DNA from: an uncultured Blautia sp.
GTDB lineage: Bacteria > Bacillota > Clostridia > Lachnospirales > Lachnospiraceae
Direction of reading: 5' to 3'
NCBI GenBank assembly: GCA_946557785.1
Contig: CAMNTH010000002.1
Location: 124,001-188,000, forward strand
DNA length: 64,000 nucleotides
Position 1 is the first letter of the stretch. Each line of letters opens with the position of its first letter. Below, piece by piece: positions 54,154 to 63,173 of this stretch. A program made the translations under genes and the position numbers. A model generated the notes under the pieces. It worked only from the letters and a program-made list of their open reading frames with translations, did not search any database and had not been told where the DNA came from.

Positions 54154-55566
54154 TTATACAGGATATGCTCCGTTTTTGGTATCTGCTGCTGTTTCGTCCA
54201 CTTTTGTTTTCTGTGCCTGACGATACTTAAAGAAGTCAGTTGCAACCTGCGGGAACAGTGCGTAGGATAATACGTCCTCATCCTGCTCCTTATACTGGGC
54301 CATTTCGCTTTCCAGCTTGTCCAGTTCGTTTTCGATAAGATCCGCCGGACGGCAGGTGATAGGCTTGGTATCGCCGATACACTTCTTCTGAACTTCCGGA
54401 TCAAAAGGTTTTACAGTAGCACCGTATTTGCCGCTTAAAATATCTTTTGTCTCCTTGGTTGCGATCTTATACCTTTCACCCATAACAACATTAAATACAG
54501 CCTGGGTACCAACGATCTGGGAAGAAGGAGTAACAAGGGGCGGCTCGCCAAGGTCTTTACGAACGCGGGGAACCTCCTCCAAAACATCGTAGAATTTGTC
54601 TTCTGCGTGCTGTTCTTTTAACTGGGAGGTCAGGTTGGATAACATACCGCCTGGTACCTGATACAGCAGAGTCTTAATATTAACACCCATGTTCTTCGGA
54701 TTTAAGAGACCGCTTTCCAGAGCTTCATCACGAAGAGGACGGAAGTAATCTGCAATTTCTGCCAGAAGGTTTTGATCAAAGCCAGTATCGTATGGGGTAC
54801 CTTTGAAGGTTTCCACCATAACCTCTGTAGCCGGCTGGGAAGTTCCAAGTGCAAATGGAGACATTGCTGTATCAATGATATCCACGCCTGCTTCTACTGC
54901 CTTTAAGTAGGTCATAGAAGCAACTCCGGAGGTATAATGGGTATGAAGGTCAATGGGGATCTTAACAGCATTCTTAAGGGCTGTTACAAGCTCTGTAGCC
55001 TTGTACGGAACAAGAAGGCCTGCCATATCCTTGATACAGATGGAATCGGCACCCATTTCTTCAATCTTCTTTGCAATGGAAGTCCAGTATTCCAGAGTAT
55101 ACGCATCACCCAACGTATAAGAAAGGGCTACCTGTGCATGAGCTTTTTCTTTATTTGCCGCAGAGACAGCTGTCTGCAGGTTACGCATATCGTTGAGACA
55201 ATCGAAGATACGGATAATATCAATTCCGTTTGCAGCAGATTTCTGCACAAAATATTCTACCACATCGTCTGCGTAAGGACGGTAACCTAAGATATTCTGT
55301 CCGCGGAAAAGCATCTGCAGCTTTGTATTTTTAAAGCCATCGCGTAATTTACGAAGTCTTTCCCATGGATCTTCCTTCAGGAAACGAAGGGAAGCATCAA
55401 AAGTAGCTCCGCCCCAGCACTCTACTGCATGGTAGCCTACTTTATCAAGCTTATCTACGATTGGAAGCATCTGTTCTGTGCTCATACGGGTTGCGATCAG
55501 GGACTGATGAGCATCACGCAGAATGGTTTCCACAATTTTAACAGGTTTTTTTTCAATTTCTGCCAT
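54154..55566 (-). CDS. Oxaloacetate/pyruvate-type carboxyltransferase subunit (OadA/PycB-like)
   Basis: A 470-residue carboxyltransferase that passes carboxyl from oxaloacetate (or pyruvate side) to biotin. The TIM-barrel with LRDAHQSLIATRM, the metal-binding DLHTHYTSG and IKDMAGLLVPYKA (family lysine) are present. No biotin domain is attached; the carrier is a separate gene upstream. In Lachnospiraceae this protein is often called pyruvate carboxylase subunit B. Last gene of the sodium-pump operon. Confidence 0.92.
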   Translation of the reverse strand: MAEIEKKPVKIVETILRDAHQSLIATRMSTEQMLPIVDKLDKVGYHAVECWGGATFDASLRFLKEDPWERLRKLRDGFKNTKLQMLFRGQNILGYRPYADDVVEYFVQKSAANGIDIIRIFDCLNDMRNLQTAVSAANKEKAHAQVALSYTLGDAYTLEYWTSIAKKIEEMGADSICIKDMAGLLVPYKATELVTALKNAVKIPIDLHTHYTSGVASMTYLKAVEAGVDIIDTAMSPFALGTSQPATEVMVETFKGTPYDTGFDQNLLAEIADYFRPLRDEALESGLLNPKNMGVNIKTLLYQVPGGMLSNLTSQLKEQHAEDKFYDVLEEVPRVRKDLGEPPLVTPSSQIVGTQAVFNVVMGERYKIATKETKDILSGKYGATVKPFDPEVQKKCIGDTKPITCRPADLIENELDKLESEMAQYKEQDEDVLSYALFPQVATDFFKYRQAQKTKVDETAADTKNGAYPV

Positions 55567-55589
55567 AATGATTTCTCCTTATATTATTA

Positions 55590-56738
55590 TCATACTCCGA
55601 AAATAGCCATAAAGGTTCCGGCTGCAACGGCCGTACCAATAACACCTGCAACGTTTGGACCCATTGCATGCATCAGAAGGAAGTTAGTAGGATCTGCTTC
55701 CGCACCTACCTTCTGGGATACACGAGCTGCCATAGGAACTGCAGATACGCCTGCGGAACCGATCAGCGGGTTGATCTTGCCGCCGGACAGCTTGCACATC
55801 AGCTTACCAAGCATACATCCTCCAAAGGTTCCGAATGCAAAGGCAACAAGACCTAATACAACGATTTTCAGCGTGTCTACGTTCAGAAATGCTTCAGCAC
55901 TGGTAGATGCGCCTACGGAAGTTCCGAGAAGGATAACAACGATGTACATCAACGCATTGGAAGCAGTTTCTGTAAGCTGTTTGACAACACCGGACTCTCT
56001 GAACAGGTTGCCAAGCATCAGCATACCCACAAGAGGTGCTGTTGTAGGCAGGATCAGGCAGACAACAATGGTGATTACGATCGGGAACAGGATCTTCTCC
56101 AGTTTGGTAACAGGACGAAGCTGATCCATTTTAATTTTACGTTCTTTTTCTGTTGTACACAGCTTCATGATTGGCGGCTGGATAATAGGAACCAGGGACA
56201 TATAGGAATATGCAGCGACTGCAATAGGTCCCATAAGGGTGGTTTGTCCAAGCTTACCGGCCAGGAAAATGGAGGTAGGACCATCCGCACCGCCGATAAT
56301 GGAAATCGCTGCTGCTGCTTTTCCATTGAATCCCAGGAAAATAGCCAGGAAATAAGCAACGTAAATACCAAGCTGTGCTGCAGCGCCCATCAGAAAGCTG
56401 ATAGGGTTCGCAATCAGCGGGCCAAAGTCTGTCATAGCTCCAACGCCCATAAAAATCAGTGATGGAAGAATACTCCACTCATCCAGAATATAGAAATAAT
56501 GCAGAAGTCCACCTACGCCATTGGACATATCCTCCGGTCTTGCCATAATATCCGGATAGATGTTTACCAGCAGCATACCGAATGCGATCGGCACCAGAAG
56601 CAGCGGCTCAAATCCATGACGGATGGCAAGATACAGGAACACGCATGCCACCGCGATCATCAGGTAGTTGCCCCATGTCAGATTAAAGAATGCTGTCTGA
56701 TGAATCAGGTTGGACAAAGTTTCTGTTACATAAGACAT
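55590..56738 (-). CDS. Sodium-translocating decarboxylase beta subunit
   Basis: A 382-residue polytopic membrane protein that couples decarboxylation of carboxybiotin to Na+ export (OadB/MmdB/GcdB family). GGADGPTSIFLAGKL holds the conserved aspartate thought to bind sodium, and the C-terminal NFLLMHAMGPNVAGVIGTAVAAG is typical. Confidence 0.96.
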   Translation of the reverse strand: MSYVTETLSNLIHQTAFFNLTWGNYLMIAVACVFLYLAIRHGFEPLLLVPIAFGMLLVNIYPDIMARPEDMSNGVGGLLHYFYILDEWSILPSLIFMGVGAMTDFGPLIANPISFLMGAAAQLGIYVAYFLAIFLGFNGKAAAAISIIGGADGPTSIFLAGKLGQTTLMGPIAVAAYSYMSLVPIIQPPIMKLCTTEKERKIKMDQLRPVTKLEKILFPIVITIVVCLILPTTAPLVGMLMLGNLFRESGVVKQLTETASNALMYIVVILLGTSVGASTSAEAFLNVDTLKIVVLGLVAFAFGTFGGCMLGKLMCKLSGGKINPLIGSAGVSAVPMAARVSQKVGAEADPTNFLLMHAMGPNVAGVIGTAVAAGTFMAIFGV

Positions 56739-56754
56739 TTGACTACCTCCCGTC

Positions 56755-57126
56755 CTAGTTCATTGTTGCTAAAGTATCTCCATTTTCTACAGAGGCACCT
56801 TCTGCAACATCAATACTTGCAACGGTTCCGTCCTGGGGAGCTACTACAGGGATTTCCATTTTCATGGATTCCAGAATTATAATGCTGTCGCCTGCTTTTA
56901 CTGCCTGTCCTGCGCCTGCAACCACCTTCAGAACTTTGCCTGGTACGGATGCTGTTACTTTTACTGCGCCTGCACCTGACACAGCCGGTGCAGCTGCCTT
57001 CGGTGCAGCTTTTGGTGCGGCTGCCGGTGCCTTTGGAGCTGCAGCTGCCGGTGCGGAAACACTTCCTGTTTCTTCAACAGTTACTTCATATGCTGTTCCG
57101 TTTACAGTAATTGTATAACTTTTCAT
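56755..57126 (-). CDS. Biotin carboxyl carrier subunit
   Basis: A 123-residue protein. An N-terminal segment (about 1-20) is followed by an Ala/Pro/Lys linker (about 24-50) and a biotinyl domain with the modified lysine in ESMKMEIP. It should serve all catalytic subunits of the cluster. Confidence 0.95.
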   Translation of the reverse strand: MKSYTITVNGTAYEVTVEETGSVSAPAAAAPKAPAAAPKAAPKAAAPAVSGAGAVKVTASVPGKVLKVVAGAGQAVKAGDSIIILESMKMEIPVVAPQDGTVASIDVAEGASVENGDTLATMN

Positions 57127-57144
57127 TTTTAGATCCTCCTAATG

Positions 57145-57876
57145 TCATTTACCTTTTTTACGATTTATTTTACGGATGGAACGAACAACGAATCCATCAG
57201 TGCTGGTTCCTTCAGAAGCTGCGATCGCTGCTGCGATTACTGCAATAAGCTCTGTATCATCCACTTCCTCTTCCAAAACCGGAGCCTGTACAGGAACAGG
57301 GCTTGCCGGAACCGGCACTTCTTTCTTTTTGCCTTCCAGAAATCCGGGGATGAATCTGAACAGGGAAATAATAAAGCTCAAAAATACAAGCATGACAAAT
57401 ACGGTGCCAAGACCCATAAGGGTGTTCAGACCTGCTCTCTGTAAGGTAACAGACAAAGGATACTGAACATCTACGGTCATGCTCATGGGCATTCCCTCTT
57501 CACTGAAAATATATATGAAATTCGCATCTGTTTTTTCGAAATCAACCGGAACTGTGACTGCATACTGATCATCATCAAATTCGATCTCTGCTTTTCCAAT
57601 TTCTTTCAGCTCTCCCACTTCTTCTTTGGAACTGCTCCATGAAGTGACAGCCTGGACGGTAAACTCATCAGCAGATTCCATATACCTGGTGATTTCTTCA
57701 TCAGATAACGGAACGATGGCATCCGTCAGACCTTCAGCCGTTGCGGTAAGCTGAGTTTTTACCGTCTCATCAATCTCACTGTCAGCCGCTACGACCACTG
57801 CACCAGACACAGTCAGGGAAGCAGCACATACAACAGCAGCACATACAGAAGATACTTTCTTTAAAATCTGCTTCAT
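57145..57876 (-). CDS. OadG-like gamma subunit with a large external domain
   Basis: A 243-residue protein. A signal-like N-terminus (about 1-30) is followed by an external domain of some 110 residues (EEITRYMESADEFTVQAV ... YIFSEEGMPMSMTVDVQYPLS), one membrane helix (about 150-175, GLNTLMGLGTVFVMLVFLSFIISLF) and a cytoplasmic tail. The membrane/tail part is like OadG, but OadG is usually under 100 residues with no such external part. The external role is unknown. Confidence 0.82.
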   Translation of the reverse strand: MKQILKKVSSVCAAVVCAASLTVSGAVVVAADSEIDETVKTQLTATAEGLTDAIVPLSDEEITRYMESADEFTVQAVTSWSSSKEEVGELKEIGKAEIEFDDDQYAVTVPVDFEKTDANFIYIFSEEGMPMSMTVDVQYPLSVTLQRAGLNTLMGLGTVFVMLVFLSFIISLFRFIPGFLEGKKKEVPVPASPVPVQAPVLEEEVDDTELIAVIAAAIAASEGTSTDGFVVRSIRKINRKKGK

Positions 57877-57889
57877 ATGCTCACCTCGC

Positions 57890-59326
57890 TTAGACCGTAC
57901 CGTGCTTTTTGGACGGACGTTCTTCCCTTTTTGTGAATAGCATTTCGAAAGCTCCGATTACATATTTTCTTGTATCAGCCGGGCTGATGATCGTATCCAC
58001 ATATCCTCTTGCTGCTGCAGATTCCACGCTGGACTGCAGTTCCCTGTATGCAGAAGCCTTTTCACTGATCACGGAAGCATCGGCACCTGCGTACATGATC
58101 TTCGCAGCTAGGGAAGCATCCATCATACCAATCTCTGCATTATCCCATGCATAAACCATATCTGCTCCAATTCCCTTGCTGTTCATAGCCACATATGCAG
58201 TTCCGTATGCCTTTCCAATAATGACGTTTACCTTTGGAATTGTTGCAGATGCAAAGGCATGAACCATTTCGCCGACAGACTTAGCCATCATCTTCTCATT
58301 GCACAAGGTAGCCTTGAAGCCTGTTACATTGGTAAGGGTTAGTACAGGAATGTCAAAGGCATCGCAGAATTTGACAAAGTCAGCAGCCTTTCTTGCGCCT
58401 CTTGCAGAAAGAGAGCCGCCAAATTCTTCTGTCTTATTACCGTCCGCATCATAGATTTCGCTTCTGTTGGCAACCGCACCAATGGTAGCGCCGTTAAGGC
58501 GAAGGAATCCGGTTACAATATCTTTGCCGTAGGCAGTTTTTGTTTCAAAGAATGCACCGTTATCTGCAATCCTGGAAAGAGCAAGCACAGTATCACCTGC
58601 GCAGTTAGCAATATCTTCGCAGATGCGGTTTAAATCGTCTGTACATTCCATATAGGAATCATTGTCGTCATAGTTAGAAGGAAGCATGCTTACAAGAGCA
58701 CGGATTTGTGCAAGAATCTCTTCCTGCGTTCCCGTATAATCAATAAGGCCTGTTTCTTCGCTCTGGAAATCAGCGGCTGCTGTATCACATTTGGATACAT
58801 GATTTCCTTCCAGTGCATTTGGGGAATTTACAAACATTCTTCCTTTCTCAGATTCCATAAAGGTGAAATCAGCAAGAGCCGGAACCACTGCCATACCGCC
58901 GCCGCAGGTACCGAAAATGGCTGTGATCTGCGGAACCATTCCGGATGCCATTGCCTGCTTCAGATAAATATTTCCGAAAGCATTCAAAGCATCTGTAGCT
59001 TCCTGAAGGCGGATACCTGCACAGTCAATAAGCCCGATTATGGGAGCGCCCATTTTCATAGCCATATCATACAGTGCACTGATCTTCTTTGCATGCATTT
59101 CGCCGACAGTACCGTTCAGTACGGAAGCATCCTGGCTGTATACAAATACCAGATTTCCCTCAATCACACCATAACCGGTAATGACACCGTCTGAAGGTGC
59201 TTTCTTTTCAGTCATATTGAAATCTGTACTTCTGGCTGTTACACTTTGTCCGATTTCAACAAAACTGTTGGCATCAAGCAAAGAAGTAATTCTTGTGCCT
59301 GCTAAACCTTGTGTTGCATTACTCAT
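57890..59326 (-). CDS. Acyl-CoA-type carboxyltransferase (MmdA-like, divergent)
   Basis: A 478-residue carboxyltransferase of the family that includes methylmalonyl-CoA, glutaconyl-CoA and propionyl-CoA carboxylase beta chains. Crotonase-like folds and motifs are visible (SFVEIG.., PSDGVITGYG, CGGGMAVVPAL, VTGFKATL). It is shorter than the ~510-residue MmdA and lacks the usual N-terminal helix segment (R.ERI.. region); NDSGGARIQEG of MmdA reads IDCAGIRLQEA here. The acyl-CoA substrate is therefore not safely assigned. First gene of the operon. Confidence 0.85.
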   Translation of the reverse strand: MSNATQGLAGTRITSLLDANSFVEIGQSVTARSTDFNMTEKKAPSDGVITGYGVIEGNLVFVYSQDASVLNGTVGEMHAKKISALYDMAMKMGAPIIGLIDCAGIRLQEATDALNAFGNIYLKQAMASGMVPQITAIFGTCGGGMAVVPALADFTFMESEKGRMFVNSPNALEGNHVSKCDTAAADFQSEETGLIDYTGTQEEILAQIRALVSMLPSNYDDNDSYMECTDDLNRICEDIANCAGDTVLALSRIADNGAFFETKTAYGKDIVTGFLRLNGATIGAVANRSEIYDADGNKTEEFGGSLSARGARKAADFVKFCDAFDIPVLTLTNVTGFKATLCNEKMMAKSVGEMVHAFASATIPKVNVIIGKAYGTAYVAMNSKGIGADMVYAWDNAEIGMMDASLAAKIMYAGADASVISEKASAYRELQSSVESAAARGYVDTIISPADTRKYVIGAFEMLFTKREERPSKKHGTV

Positions 59327-59389
59327 TCTTGTTTACCCTCCATTTTTTATAAAAATTTTAAAGCATAACCAAAATTTTAGCCGATTATA

Positions 59390-59418
59390 ATTGTACCCTT
59401 TTTTACATTTTTTTTCAA
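59390..59418 (-). promoter_or_regulatory. Promoter of the sodium-pump operon
   Basis: TTGAAA (59413-59418) and TACAAT (59390-59395), 17-base spacer, about 64 bases upstream of the start. Confidence 0.65.
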
Positions 59419-59453
59419 TACCTTTCTCCTATTTTTGTTAATTATTTAACCTT

Positions 59454-59510
59454 AAAAAGAGCATCGAAGCGCCAGGATTATAGTAATCCTTACACTTAAA
59501 TGCTCTTTTT
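59454..59510 (-). terminator. Terminator of the dac/scp operon, two-tier hairpin
   Basis: AAAAAGAGCAT/ATGCTCTTTTT outer stem around an inner AGGATTA-TAG-TAATCCT hairpin. The T-run on the minus strand is clear. Confidence 0.75.
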
Positions 59511-59538
59511 AGCTCTTGCTGATAAATTCTATTTCTTT

Positions 59539-60807
59539 TCAGTGAAAAAAATCATGAAAAACACGGTCAGCACACCAGAAATAGCTGTTTTTTTTCACGC
59601 TTTTTTCTGCAACAATAGGAAAGCCGTATATTTTTTCTTCGCCAAGATAACAGGCTGCCTCGCCAATCTTCTGCCCTTTTTTGACAGGTGCAGACAGTTC
59701 TTTGGGAAGCATTATTTTCATGGTGATTTTTTCTCCTTTTTTTAGAAGGATCTTCCGCTGCTTTTCCTCTTCCGGAACAGAGTATCCGCAGGAAACATAA
59801 ACAGCGCTACCAGGATAAACCTCTTTGGTCACGCCGTTTTTTACTTCAATTTCTTTTAGAGAAGGCTCTCGCCAGAGCGTCTCATACTGAAAATTTTCTC
59901 CGCCGTATTTCAAAAGAGCCAGGGTATCCTTCCACTTGTAGGTTTTATTGTTTGGCCATCCGCAGCCAAGCAGAGAAATAATGAGCGTCTTGCCATCCTT
60001 TTCACAGGCGCAGACATAACAGTAGCCTGCATTAGCAGTAAATCCTGTTTTTCCTGACAAAACGCCCTCCGTCATATCCAAAAGAGCATTGGCATTGTGA
60101 ATGGAAAACTGACGTTTTCCGCTTAAATCCGAAAAAGTGTAGTCTCTTGTTTCCGTAATATGCAAAAAAGTCTTATTCCTGATGGCATAGCGCATGATCA
60201 AGGCCAGATCCTTTGCTGTTGTGTGATGCTCTCCACCTTCGTCTGTGCTATCCAGACCATTTGGCGTAACAAAATGGGTATCTGTGCATCCAAGCGCTGC
60301 GGCCTTTTCATTCATCATTCTGGCGAAGCCCTCCACTGAGCCTCCAATATGTTCTGCGATTGCTACAGCCGTATCATTGTGGCTTTTCAGCATCAGGGAA
60401 TAGAGAAGGTCTTCCAGATAATACTGCTCTCCCTTTTGCATATTTAGTTTCACCTCAGGCTGAGCCGCTGCATTAGCAGAGACTTCCACATAATCATCAC
60501 CGGGTGCATTTTCCAGCGCAAGGATACATGTCATCACTTTTGTGGTACTGGCCATAGGGCGCGGCGTCTCCCCCTCTTTTTCGTAAAGCACCCGTCCTGT
60601 CTCCCCGTCCATTAAAACTGCAGAAAGGGCATACAAACTGCCGGGGTCATCCGGTACCCCATGTTCGCCCGCCTCCATCTGCACAACAGAAGGAATCAGC
60701 TCTACAACATGGGACAAGCCTCCTTTTGCAATAACAGATGCTTCTGCACCCATGCATTGGAGCAATGCCAGAACAATGGAGACTGCGGCAATGATTTTTT
60801 TCCTCAT
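59539..60807 (-). CDS. D-alanyl-D-alanine carboxypeptidase (PBP5/DacF type)
   Basis: A 422-residue secreted class C penicillin-binding protein that trims peptidoglycan stem peptides. A signal peptide (about 1-23) precedes the catalytic domain with ASTTK (nucleophile serine), SHND and KTGFTANAGYC. A PBP5-type C-terminal domain follows, but the usual amphipathic anchor is weak. ATG at 60807 is set by GAGGTGG. Confidence 0.95.
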   Translation of the reverse strand: MRKKIIAAVSIVLALLQCMGAEASVIAKGGLSHVVELIPSVVQMEAGEHGVPDDPGSLYALSAVLMDGETGRVLYEKEGETPRPMASTTKVMTCILALENAPGDDYVEVSANAAAQPEVKLNMQKGEQYYLEDLLYSLMLKSHNDTAVAIAEHIGGSVEGFARMMNEKAAALGCTDTHFVTPNGLDSTDEGGEHHTTAKDLALIMRYAIRNKTFLHITETRDYTFSDLSGKRQFSIHNANALLDMTEGVLSGKTGFTANAGYCYVCACEKDGKTLIISLLGCGWPNNKTYKWKDTLALLKYGGENFQYETLWREPSLKEIEVKNGVTKEVYPGSAVYVSCGYSVPEEEKQRKILLKKGEKITMKIMLPKELSAPVKKGQKIGEAACYLGEEKIYGFPIVAEKSVKKNSYFWCADRVFHDFFH

Positions 60808-60907
60808 AATCCACCTCGTTTCAGATTTCAAAATCCAAAAGATCACACAGGATTATTTTATGCCGCCTTGTCCGGCAATTATACCAATGGTTTTGCCCGC
60901 CATGCTT

Positions 60908-61702
60908 TTATCCGTTATAGGTTTTATCAAATCGCCGGGAAAGAGGCTGTCCCTCATTAGAAAGAAAATACAGCTCCTTCAGATATTGAGGCGCTTCCTC
61001 CAAAGCCCTTTTATACATCTGCTTCAATTCAATAACCGGCCTTAAGCTTCCTTCTACAGGCTGTTCGTCCATAAAGTGCTCCAGGGCAGAGTCTGTTCCC
61101 TTTTTGCTGACAAAGCCCCCAAAGAAGGCAAGAGCGCGCTTTCGCCTTCCTCCATTATCGCATACCATGGCATTGGTAAGGAGCTTCATCATCCGAAGGG
61201 ACCAGTAAATTTTCCTGCAAGATACCTCCGGAATTGCTTCATGTATCACTTTTGCATAAGATGTTTTGGGAACAATACAGTCTGAAGGATAAAATTTCAG
61301 GGGATTTTTCCCTTCTTCAAGCATAAATGCCCGATCAAGCTCTTTCTCAGATAGTGTGTGGGAAAGAATCCCTTCATCATCTATGTGGTTAACTGCAGGA
61401 TGGCATACGGAATCCAGGAGATAGTGTCCTCCAAATCCCAACAGATAGGCCAATAGAGGCTTGTTTCCTCCAGCACGCACCTTCCTCAGTCCTCTTTCGA
61501 AAAAAAAGCGTGCAGGTTCCTTATGCATTTTTACCCCGATCCTGGGAACACTGGGAACAGGCAGTAAATAAAACAGGATATCCGGCCCATGAAGGCCGAT
61601 ACGGTAAAGATCCTTGTTTTCCCGGATGATTTCCTGCATTTCTTCCGGAAGCTTTTGATAAAGTTGTTTTCCAAATAAATCATGTGTATAAGTTGTCGGC
61701 AT
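60908..61702 (-). CDS. Zinc-dependent phospholipase C-like protein
   Basis: A 264-residue protein of the zinc-dependent phospholipase C superfamily. The N-terminal TYTHDLFGK and histidine sites GLHGPDILFY, GFGGHYLLDSVCHPAVNH are visible. No signal peptide is evident, unlike secreted clostridial toxins, so the substrate is unknown. ATG at 61702 has GAGG 9 bases upstream. Confidence 0.85.
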   Translation of the reverse strand: MPTTYTHDLFGKQLYQKLPEEMQEIIRENKDLYRIGLHGPDILFYLLPVPSVPRIGVKMHKEPARFFFERGLRKVRAGGNKPLLAYLLGFGGHYLLDSVCHPAVNHIDDEGILSHTLSEKELDRAFMLEEGKNPLKFYPSDCIVPKTSYAKVIHEAIPEVSCRKIYWSLRMMKLLTNAMVCDNGGRRKRALAFFGGFVSKKGTDSALEHFMDEQPVEGSLRPVIELKQMYKRALEEAPQYLKELYFLSNEGQPLSRRFDKTYNG

Positions 61703-61713
61703 AATGGTATTCC

Positions 61714-62283
61714 TCACACATCCAGCTTTAGCTGAATTTCTTCTTCTGCTTCTGCTTTAAAGTCTTCGATTTTTACTGGGTCAGGTACTGGAAGATCATC
61801 AAGTCCATGTACCCCGAAGGAGCGAAGAAACTCCTCTGTCGTACCAAAAAGGATGGGACGCCCAGGCGCATCCAGCCTTCCCAGCTCTTTGGCCAGGCTG
61901 TATTCTACCAGCTTATTTATTGCATGATCACATTTCACACCCCGGATCTTTTCGATTTCAGCCTTTGTTACAGGCTGCTTATATGCAATAATCGACAGCG
62001 TTTCTAGCATTACCTCCGTCAGCGCAGGCTTCTTGGGCTGCATGGCAATACGGATCAAAGCTTCATAATATTCTTTTTTGGTGCACATCTGGTAAGAATT
62101 CTCCAGCTCAATAATCTGGATTCCCCTATCTTCCTCCTGATATCGTTCCATCATATGTCCAAGGATTTTCCGGGTAGTTTCCATATCCTGTCCTACAGCT
62201 TTTGCAATCTGAGATAGCTCTACAGCTTCGCCCATAGTAAAAAGCACAGCTTCAATGGCTGCTTGCGTCCTTTTGATCTCCAC
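61714..62283 (-). CDS. scpB: Segregation and condensation protein B
   Basis: A 189-residue winged-helix partner of SMC. Family segments: ALIRIAMQPKKPALTEVMLETLSIIAYKQPVTKAEIEKIRGVK. Start is GTG at 62283 with GAGG upstream. Confidence 0.96.
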   Translation of the reverse strand: MEIKRTQAAIEAVLFTMGEAVELSQIAKAVGQDMETTRKILGHMMERYQEEDRGIQIIELENSYQMCTKKEYYEALIRIAMQPKKPALTEVMLETLSIIAYKQPVTKAEIEKIRGVKCDHAINKLVEYSLAKELGRLDAPGRPILFGTTEEFLRSFGVHGLDDLPVPDPVKIEDFKAEAEEEIQLKLDV

Positions 62284-62363
62284 GATATAACCTCATTCTT
62301 ATTTCATTATTATCTGATGCCCAAACTCTATTTATTCGTCTGAAGATTCTGTTTATGTGAATC

Positions 62364-63149
62364 TTATTCATCTGCAAATTCCGTCAGATTCTTCCAGGCT
62401 GAAGGATCTGTTACTACGCTTACCTGAATATCATCAAAAAGATGATCCTGTTCTACCTGAATATGACCCATCTTCATCAGTTCCAGAATAGACAGAAAAG
62501 TAACGATCACCTGGACTCTGGAATCCTGGGCAGTGAGCAGCTGACGGAAGCTGAATTTCCTATGGTTTATGGCATATTCCTTCATCTGCAGCATTTTATC
62601 CGAAAGACTGACCTCCTCTTTTTCTATCTTTCCGAATTTGCTTCGGATAGGGTCGATCTTATTCTCCTGCTTTTTAATAATGGATTTATAAATACTGTTA
62701 AGCTTTTCGATTGTCAGACCCCGAAGAAGCTCCTCCGGATCTACCGGTTCTTTAAAAGCCAGTACCTCATAGGGGATCGTTGCCTTCTTAAAATACACCC
62801 CTGCAGCGTTGTCCATCCGATCCTTTAATTCATAGGACATATATTTATACGTCTTGTATTCCAAAAGCCTTGCCACCAGCTGGGCTCTTGGGTCTTCCTC
62901 TTCTCCCTCCTCATTTACTTCTCTTGGAAGGAGCATTCTGCATTTAATATCGATCAGAGTAGCGGCCATGACCATGAATTCGCTCATAATTCCCAGGTCT
63001 TCTTTTTCCATGGCATGAATGTATTCCATATACTGATCTGTAATCTCTACAATGGGGATATCATAAATGTCAATTTTATTTTTGTCGATCAAATGCAGCA
63101 GCAGGTCCAAAGGACCCTCAAACACATTTAATTTTACAGGAATTGCCAT
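62364..63149 (-). CDS. scpA: Segregation and condensation protein A
   Basis: A 261-residue kleisin that bridges SMC. Starts with IPVKLNVFEGPLDLLLHLIDKNKIDIYDIPIVEITDQYM, has MAATLIDIKCRMLLP and the C-terminal winged helix. The SMC gene is not in view. Confidence 0.97.
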   Translation of the reverse strand: MAIPVKLNVFEGPLDLLLHLIDKNKIDIYDIPIVEITDQYMEYIHAMEKEDLGIMSEFMVMAATLIDIKCRMLLPREVNEEGEEEDPRAQLVARLLEYKTYKYMSYELKDRMDNAAGVYFKKATIPYEVLAFKEPVDPEELLRGLTIEKLNSIYKSIIKKQENKIDPIRSKFGKIEKEEVSLSDKMLQMKEYAINHRKFSFRQLLTAQDSRVQVIVTFLSILELMKMGHIQVEQDHLFDDIQVSVVTDPSAWKNLTEFADE

Positions 63150-63173
63150 ATATTGTCCCCTTTCCGTTGTTCT

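Noticed and set aside
55429-56124. Plus-strand open frame of 231 codons opposite the beta pump
   Set aside because: Shadow of a hydrophobic gene; Thr/Pro-rich with no signals.
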